Assembly: GCA_027382625.1 (NCBI GenBank)
Contig: JAJKFJ010020986.1
Location: forward strand, 1-64,000
Direction: 5' to 3'
Length of the DNA stretch: 64,000 nucleotides
DNA from: Tetmemena sp. SeJ-2015
Lineage: Eukaryota; Ciliophora; Spirotrichea; Sporadotrichida; Oxytrichidae
A program made the position numbers and the translations under genes. The notes beneath the pieces were generated by a model. It was not told where the DNA came from and ran no database searches. It was given only the letters and a program-made list of their open reading frames with translations. Below, in pieces: positions 57,496 to 64,000 of the stretch; positions within the stretch are counted from its first letter, which is position 1; the number at the start of each line of letters is the position of its first letter.

Positions 57496-57843
57496 GAACT
57501 GTTAAATTTCTTTATTATTTAGAGAAGGGAGATCTAAAGATAATGACTGAAGTTTATGAATTACAGGCCTTGTCAATTGGAACATTTCTTACGAAAAAAT
57601 AAATTGCTGTCTTTAATATACTTTGAGCTTCTTTAGGTTTGGGAATTTCAAGAATAGCCTACGTAGGGATGATACATCCTCATCTATCCTAGGATTTATA
57701 ACTTGCAAGTTTTCTATGGTATTCATTATTCCTAGCGAGAGGATTTTATTTTTTTAATCTCTCAGATCACATTCTTCATCACAGCATATATGCTTTACTC
57801 TAATAGCTATATTTTAGGTTTAATTACTTGAAGAATCAGATTA
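57496..57843 (-). CDS. Leucine-rich-repeat segment of array locus g (upstream part)
   Basis: A clean frame: IRVKHICCDEECDLRDQKNK, MNTIENLQVINPRIDEDVSS, LFLKFPNLKKLKVYQR, HKLQSLSLDLPSLNN. In-frame TAA are Gln. It follows the middle module at 58.85-59.09 kb, with a spacer holding the TATAG repeat. Confidence 0.75.
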
Positions 57844-58477
57844 TTCAGCTAAACCCTTAAAATTAATTTATAATTTAAAAGCAACTAAGAGTCCTGAATT
57901 TTAATAAAACATCTTATTTTAAAGATATAAAACTCTTGTTATGAATAATTTATATCAAAGAAAATTTAGAGAAAAATATTTAAATTTAAAATTATTCATA
58001 TTTGTTTGGGAACAATAATAATTGGATTGTTTAATAAATATATGATTCTGAAGGATTTATATCTATAGTTTATTGCTAATATATAAAATAATTGATTGTT
58101 TTTTTAGAGATTAAGGCAATTAAATAAATTTATAAAAATAATTATAAATAATAAATGTTGAGAAAGATACATTATCCTTTGGACCCACTGAATTTATCAT
58201 CTTCATTAAAAAATTTATTTTCTCTCTAGATTTCCAGAGATAGATTATTTTATTTTTCTAAATAGAACTTAGAGACCAGAAAATTGAAATAATGTTAACC
58301 AAACATGCAATAAGACTACTTTCAGAATCAAAAAGTAAATATAAAATTATAACCTAAAAAGCCGGCTCAGATTCATGAGTCATATTTTGCTTACCTTAAA
58401 TAATATCTGCTTATTATTACTACTAATTATATGTTTTCTTCTTTAATATTTACAATAGAATTTCAATAAACTCCCAC

Positions 58478-58850
58478 TATAGTTGTAATTTTTAATTATT
58501 GGTTAAAATAATAAATGGAGAGTTGCAATTTAGTATCAGTTGAAATCAAAGGCTCACCCCCTTATTTGCAGCTTGTTTGATAACAAATCAAAAATTAGCA
58601 TGAGTTTCTTCTTTAATGATTTTCGCAGCACCTTGCAAGATATGTAGCAAGCACTCCTTGTAATCCTCATCATCATTCTCTTATGGACATGTTTCTCTTA
58701 TAACTTGCAAGGATAAAAAATTATTAGAAATTTATGCTGAATCGAATGGTGTAATAATAGTTTAAATCTGACACACTTCAACTGTCACTCATTTCTTCAA
58801 TTTTAATTTAATTTCTAATTTAATTCTTTTTTATTAAATTCTCTGCTATA
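58478..58850 (-). repeat. ~373-bp TATAG-flanked dispersed repeat (copy in locus g)
   Basis: Inserted exactly after the TATAG that ends the readable middle module. Locus d continues from that TATAG with GAAATTCAATTAAAAATAT, and locus g resumes with GAAATTCTATTGTAAATATT beyond the repeat. Flanked by a direct repeat TATAG. Homologous to 19801-20201 and, inverted, to 33746-34163. Confidence 0.7.
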
Positions 58851-59088
58851 ATACTTTAAATAATTTCAAAACTTAGCCTGAAATAACTCTAACTTTCTCA
58901 AACAAAACCATGCGCTCAATGTATTCTTTAGGAATTGAATTATAGGAAATTATTGAATAAAGCTATGCTCTATCAATTAATTCCCAAACATCTATAATTT
59001 TTACTGCAATGTCTTTTTGATCTCTTTCATTATCCAATTGAATACTTATTCTTAGCTTCTAATTTTTCAGATTAGCATTAAAAATAAT
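58851..59088 (-). CDS. Middle module of array locus g
   Basis: IFNANLKNQKLRISIQLDNE, then DIAVKIIDVWELIDRAQLYS, then YIERMVLFEKVRVISGQVL and KLFKVLQ. Clean frame aligned with d and c; TAA/TAG are Gln. Unknown fold. Confidence 0.75.
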
Positions 59089-59575
59089 TATTCTTTATAG
59101 AATTAGAGGAAACAGGAAAAAATCACAGATTAAATATAGTTTTCAATAATGTTCATTCTTGTGATTTAAAATTTATAGAGTTCACTACTTAAAGAGCCTT
59201 AAATATAGTTTGCATATTAGTTTCTTGCCTCTCTTCTTAACACAGTGAAAATTTTATTCTAATAATTATAAGAATCCTAAATATTGGAGAAAATAAGAGA
59301 CATCGATCGAAACGAGAATATTTCGCTTTACTTTGATCTTTTGTTATAAATTAGAATCTAAAACGAAATCGCTATGGTGACAGTCTAATTATTACTTCTT
59401 TTTCATTCATTTTTATTAAAAAAACTTCAAATGATGATGAAATGTATTAATGATAGTATCATAAATAACTAAATTTCCTCAAAAAGAAAAATTATAATTT
59501 AGTTTAAAAATTAATAGATAAAAATCTTCTTATAGTTTGAGATTAATTTATAAAAATATATAATCTATATTATTC

Positions 59576-60072
59576 TCAAATTAAATTAGCATCTTAACTA
59601 AAGTTCCTCTTTGATTAATTATTGATGAGCAGTTCTTATATTCCTTAGATTTTATTAGAGTAAAGATCCATATCAACTTTGAAAAACTATTTTTAGTCAA
59701 ATGTAAAAAATATCTCTGAGCCTAAACTTAAAAAAGTTTCAAGAAAAGGAGAAGAATATCCAGTCTCCTCTTTTGAATCCTCTTTTTGAAAAGTTTTTGC
59801 TTCTTCTTCCTATTCTTTATTCAACATTACTTGCTAATTGGCTAAGTAACTCAATATTGTGGGCATGGAAGTCATTCTAAGTCTTAAAATATAGCCCTTT
59901 TTATTTGCAATGAAGTCTTAAAATAAAAACTATACTTCATTAAAATAAACAAGAAGTCTTAAATTCTTTGAAGATTCGTCCGATCTGATTTACTAAGTAG
60001 CGAAATTTTGTGAATCAAATCTCTGAGAGGAAGGTAGCTAAACATCAAGAGCTTACAGTTTTTGTTCTTCAT
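59576..60072 (-). CDS. F-box-like N-terminal segment of array locus g, with one IES
   Basis: ATG 60072. After excision of the 41-bp IES (59923-59963) the frame is 151 codons and TGA (59576-59578), without defects. Parts: MKNKNCKLLMFSYLPLRDLI, HKISLLSKSDRTNLQRIQDF, then IANKKGYILRLRMTS, ILSYLANQQVMLNKEQEEE, a Glu/Lys/Asp-rich linker, FLETFLSLGSEIFFTFDQKQ. The terminal TGA may be the start of another IES, because paralogues continue. F-box-like assignment is by pattern only; if correct the protein would be a substrate adaptor with LRRs. Confidence 0.8.
59923..59963 (-). other. IES, 41 bp, pointer TTTAAGACTTC
   Basis: The 11-base repeat lies at 59953-59963 and 59912-59922. Removal joins RIQDF to IANKK in frame. 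Left in place, it shifts the frame and leads to TGA. Confidence 0.85.
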
Positions 60073-60074
60073 TT

Positions 60075-61200
60075 TTAAGATTCTAAATCAATATTTATAT
60101 TTTAAAATTATTTGAAGAATAAATTTTCATGAAGACTCTTCTATATAAATTTTTGTTATATTGTTTTAATTATAAATAAATACTTCAACTGTGATATATG
60201 TAAGTATTTTTTGCTTTTTCTCTCATTTTCCTTTATAAAAATTAAGCCCAAATTTTATTTTAACTAAACTTGGTGCATGAATAAGTTAAAAATAATTTTT
60301 TTTTATCTTTAGTCCAACGAATGATTAATATTTTATAGAAGAAATTAATTTATTTGTATAATTTAACAATCAAATATTTTGACAGAAAAAATATTTTATT
60401 TATAGGATATATTCTAACGCAAAATTTGAGGTAAGAGACATAAATTAACGATTAGATTTTGATTTAATACCTGATGTCCACAAGATTAACAAATAAAATC
60501 AGTCATTTTTTACACCAAGGTTCCAAACCTACAAGTAAATCATTTTTGTAATTTTTTTCTCAAATCAGTATTGAGAGTAGCAGAAGTAATAAAAACAGTA
60601 TAAGTGAAATAGATATTCTAAGAGTATTTAAGTTGAGGAAGATTGGTCCGGGAGAATTGTAAGGCTCAAAGGCAGACTCTTAAAAGCCAAGGCAATTATT
60701 TATCAAAAGACGTTTTATTCATTTAATTATCTGAGCATTTATAAATCTCTATTTTAATAAAATTAATCTAATTAATCCATTCATATTCTACCTACTGGAT
60801 TTAAAACTCAATCCCTAATATAAATAAGATTTTTTAGTTTTATAACTTTAATTCGGTGAGTTTATTTTAATGGGAACTCCTAATAAAATGAAAATTAATT
60901 TCTCTTCAATGCAATAGGATTCTAGAATTATAATTTATTTTATGATAAAAAGAAAAGAAGCTAAAAAATATTTGTGAAAACCTATGAAAATATCTAAAAT
61001 AGTTCTTCATCATAATATATACTTACTAACTATTTTTTCAAAAAATAGTTAGAGATTGTCTCCGATTGAAATCACAATATATTCCTTTTCATCTGTATCC
61101 CAATCATTTACTATCATTTTTTAAACTTTCACATTATATATATGATCTTAAGAAGAAGTATCTTATCTATCAAAAGCAATTTCCTTTTCCTTAAGAATAT
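60075..61200. other. Spacer between loci g and h
   Basis: AT-rich with no conserved frame found on either strand. Confidence 0.35.
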
Positions 61201-61204
61201 CGGG

Positions 61205-61375
61205 TTTATTTTGTATCTAAACTTAGAAAAATCTCAAAGTAAAGTAATCAACTATTTCTTACACTAAATCTTAAATTTTACTAAATTTAACGCTCTCCCA
61301 CTTGTTTGTGCTATTTTATTCCTATATTTATAAGTGGTCAGCCTTTCTTATCATTCCAGCCTTCGAGAAGATTTT
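61205..61375 (-). CDS. C-terminal tail segment of array locus h
   Basis: Reads NKWESVKFSKIQDL, then VQEIVDYFTLRFF. It aligns with KWKNVEFDAIKDL...VQEIVDYFRAKIF of locus e (30.7 kb). TAA/TAG are Gln. Confidence 0.6.
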
Positions 61376-61409
61376 TGTTTGATTTTTGCCACCTCTAGGA
61401 TTTAGGTCA

Positions 61410-61570
61410 GTTATATTATACATTCAGCTCAGATTTTTGCAAAACTTTTAGTTTCTTTCTTTAAAGCTAGGACGAACGAGGACGAACCTGTAATCTTCTA
61501 TGCTAAAACTTGGTACTGCAAGCGCTCCTTTTCGGCCAATCAAGCATTTAATAAAAGGTCATTTACTTAT
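61410..61570 (-). repeat. Dispersed repeat (inverted partner of 24.33-24.43 kb)
   Basis: On minus it contains AGAAGATTACAGGTTCGTCC and TCGTTCGTCCTAGCTTTAAA. It interrupts locus h between the LRR segment and the tail; locus e is continuous there. Confidence 0.5.
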
Positions 61571-61710
61571 TTATTAATTCCTGCAATTATTAATGGGAAA
61601 GTTCTCCTCCACCAGAATCTCAAAATCTTATATTCCAGTCAAACTCTAAAAGCTTTATAAAAGACTAAAAAAGGTGACTAGTATACTTACAGTAAAAGCT
61701 GGCTTTCAAG

Positions 61711-62085
61711 TCAGTAATGAAAAATCACGGCTGAAAGGATAATATTTTCTCTGGCTACTTTTTATATCTTAAAATAACCCTCAATTATATTATTAATAGA
61801 GAGCTATTTTAACCTGAACTTACTTTGCTATATAGTAGAACTCTTTAAAGTAAGATCATGGATGATTTAAAACAAAAATTACAAGTCGACTAGAAAAGTT
61901 GAGGTTTTAATTTTAAGTGCCAATGAATGCAGTTTTAGTACGAAAGGAGTGATTAGGGAATAAATATCCTACTCTTAATGAGGCCAGTTTATTTTTGGCT
62001 TTATGATTTGTAAGTGTTTTAAATTTGGAAATTTCACAAGTAGCTTAGGAAGAGATTTATTATTAATTTATTTTATTTTATAAGT
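61711..62085 (-). CDS. Leucine-rich-repeat segment of array locus h
   Basis: 125 codons including TGA 61711-61713. Landmarks are KSLPKLLVKFPNLKHLQIIK, PFVLKLHSLALKIKTST, STIQQSKFRLKQLSINN. Many TAA/TAG are Gln. Aligns with locus e at 30.9-31.2 kb. The final ~25 codons may already lie in inserted DNA, since locus e continues differently there. Confidence 0.65.
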
Positions 62086-62551
62086 TAGAATTTAATGCAA
62101 AATCACACCACTTATCCTAAGCTGATAAAGGAGAGATCAATCTTATAAATTGATTAAAGAAAAATTACCTGTATTTGAATAAAACTTTTATTTATTGAAA
62201 AGGAAAAGGGATAGAATTCGATTTAAATTTTTAAGTTGATGCAAATTCTTTTTAATGCAAAAGTGTTTCTTTTCGATATTGAATGTGGCTAATTTATTGC
62301 GTCATCTAATAATTTTGAAGAAACTTTGAAGAACTAGAAGAATTAATTCTATAAAATTTATTTGATGTGTAAAAAAATATCAGGGAGCAAATGCATATTA
62401 CTTTACCAATTTCCCTATAAAATAAGAGTAATTAGGATGTGCCTGCATTTTTTTAATCTTAGCTTTTCAGCATTCGATGTTAGACCCTTTTCTTATTATT
62501 CTCTTTACTTTTTAATTGTTAACAAATATTATGAGATATACCAGTTAAAAT

Positions 62552-62821
62552 AACATTCTTAGAGGATTAAAATTCTAGTTAAAAATACTTTAGTGTATTA
62601 AATTCTCTGTTATAAATTTATTTTTTAATAGATTCAGGATTTTTGTTGATCTCAAATCTTCTGATTTTTAGGAATTCGACATCAGGAAACTGGTAAATAT
62701 CTATAAGTTATCTATTATCTATTGACCAAGTACAATCTAAAAGTTCTAAGTGTCTTATTTTAATGTCTCTTTATAATTACGCAAATCTTGGTAAACTAAA
62801 AGCATCATTAACAAATTATGA
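62552..62821 (-). CDS. Leucine-rich segment of array locus h
   Basis: Contains IKIRHLELLDCTWSIDNRQL, FPDVEFLKIRRFEINKN, then a Lys/Asn-rich part. The frame stays open well beyond the lower boundary given, toward about 62.2 kb, without TGA, but the conserved content ends here. Paralogue: 31880-32070. Confidence 0.65.
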
Positions 62822-62829
62822 TAAAAGGT

Positions 62830-63685
62830 GATATATTTAGAGAATTTTAAAATTGCCCATAATTCTTGTATTTTAATAATTTGAGTAGATTATATAAATC
62901 TACGAATACTTATTTCACTTAAAATTAAACTTTTATTTAAAGGATGTTTATAATATTTCTTAGATGGAATATCATTGAATATAAATCGATCAGTGATTAA
63001 ATATAGTTCAGGAATTATTAAAAATTAATAATTGAAAACAATAAGCAGGAATTCCAAAATTGCGACAATTAAAAAAGTTCGCTCACTACTATATGATGCA
63101 TTTTTGTTCATAGCCAATACCTTGTTCGTATGATTTCTGCTTAATGAATCTCCATAGTCGCTAAAAATGATGGGTGAATTTCTCTCTATTTCTTATATCT
63201 TATTACTGGCAATTTAATTGCTTATAAATCTAAAATGATCACGCCAAATAAAAATAGCAAGATTATTAAGTGCTTTTTAAAATTTTATGGATAATAGAAA
63301 TTGAGACCAATAATTTAAATTATAGACACTTTAACTAAATTGCATTTTACTCAACACTCTAATCAATAATTTGATTATTGTTTATAGAATCTATGAAACT
63401 AGAAGTAGATGTAGATCAACTAGCCACACTTTCTCGAAATGATGGAGTAGTTTTGCAAGTCTCTCGTTGATCACATATTAAGCATATATATTTTTGAAAT
63501 TAACTCGTTTCATTTAAGAAAATAGCTCCACTGAATGAAGAACTACTTTATGCATTACCCCAATCTCAAAGTTTACATTCAATTTAGGCAAGGTTTCGAT
63601 GTAACAAATAAATATACCTTATTTTAAAATGCTATGATTATAACTCAATTATATTGAATTTAAAGTGAAAGCATTTTATTTTAAT
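62830..63685. other. AT-rich interval inside locus h
   Basis: No conserved frame recognised. Probably IES or decayed sequence between N-terminal and LRR modules. Confidence 0.35.
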
Positions 63686-63689
63686 AAAA

Positions 63690-64000
63690 AATAAGAATTA
63701 ATTTAGATGAAGCTGCTGTTGATTTTCTTTGAAGTTATTGTCAAGAATTCTAATTTTATAACAACGGGGTTCAAAAGAGCTTCTGCTTCTTCAAGACCTG
63801 CTTTGAAAACAGTCAAATATAGAAATATAAAATTTAGGTTCATCTTAATTATATATTCAAATCGTATTCGAAGAACTCCTTACCTTCAATTACAAAATAG
63901 AGTCCAGAACCAAAGTTAAGAATGTATTCGAGAGCGTTTGAAGAATGCTCAATGCCGAGTTGCTAAGCTTCTTAGAGTTTTCCTTCCACTTCTTGAATTC
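63690..64000 (-). CDS. N-terminal-half segment of array locus h, runs off the window, with one IES
   Basis: Enters from the right edge. Reads EVEGKLQEAQQLGIEH, NALEYILNFGSGLYFVIEGK, EFFEYD, then, after removal of 63819-63862, LTVFKAGLEEAEALLNPVVI and KLEFLTITSKK. Aligns residue by residue with locus e. TAA/TAG are Gln. The F-box-like start must lie beyond 64000. A plus-strand frame over the same stretch is a shadow. Confidence 0.75.
63819..63862 (-). other. IES, 44 bp, pointer ATTTGA
   Basis: ATTTGA (minus) at 63857-63862 and 63813-63818. Removal joins FFEYD to LTVFKAG in frame. Same codon as the GATTT-flanked IES of locus e at 34432-34483. Confidence 0.85.

Noticed and set aside
63707..63919. 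70-residue plus-strand ORF at the right end
   Set aside because: The minus strand reads as the family segment of locus h with an IES that restores frame and matches locus e.
1..64000. CRISPR arrays, bacterial operons, ribosome binding sites, rho-independent terminators
   Set aside because: No regularly spaced repeats or Shine-Dalgarno patterns were seen. Code use, IESs and TBE remnants indicate a eukaryotic germline genome.

Overview
ORGANISM. The window looks like germline (micronuclear) DNA of a spirotrich ciliate of the Oxytricha/Stylonychia type. (1) It is very AT-rich and has almost no long frames under the standard code. Long protein-like frames open when TAA and TAG are read as glutamine and only TGA as stop, for example 263 codons at 26775-27563 with about ten in-frame TAA/TAG. 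(2) Paralogue comparison shows short AT-rich segments that break these frames. They are flanked by direct repeats of 3-11 bp, lack GT-AG ends, and restore the frame when removed with one repeat copy. These are the properties of internal eliminated sequences (IESs) and pointers. (3) There are remains of a transposon whose three genes match the TBE family of oxytrichids (zinc finger + kinase, a ~22 kDa ORF, a DDE transposase). The exact species is not determined.

LAYOUT. The backbone is a tandem array of about nine diverged copies of one multigene family, all read on the minus strand: A (8.49 to 2.87 kb), b (16.89 to 9.93), c (25.0 to 19.1), d (29.7 to 26.2), e (34.8 to 30.7), A' (42.1 to 38.2), f (50.96 to 43.5), g (60.07 to 55.0) and h (beyond 64.0 to 61.2). 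The common order is an F-box-like N-terminus, an acidic stretch, a middle module, leucine-rich repeats and a C-terminal module. Every locus is broken up by IES-like segments, dispersed repeats or transposons. No locus can be read from end to end; single segments read cleanly.

MOBILE DNA. TBE-like pieces lie at 1.30-2.59, 36.2-36.65 and 51.24-52.90 kb. Two other Tc1/mariner/IS630-type transposase remnants lie at 5.6-7.25 kb (GC-rich, with terminal inverted repeats) and 11.6-12.5 kb. Two foldback (palindromic) elements lie at 32.43-33.35 and 44.6-47.7 kb. A G-tract-ended element with inverted repeats lies at 21.88-22.72 kb. A ~400-bp TATAG-flanked repeat occurs three times, and GC-rich SINE-like units lie at 17.3 and 32.6 kb.

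SEQUENCE QUALITY. About 34.93-44.96 kb (with readable islands) and 29.62-30.48 kb are dominated by runs of the same base. Comparison with clean copies in the window shows they are distorted versions of normal sequence, so frames there are not trustworthy.

No tRNA, rRNA, CRISPR array, bacterial promoter or terminator was recognised. The CDS entries are readable gene segments (probably macronuclear-destined segments or pseudogene pieces), not complete genes, unless stated.
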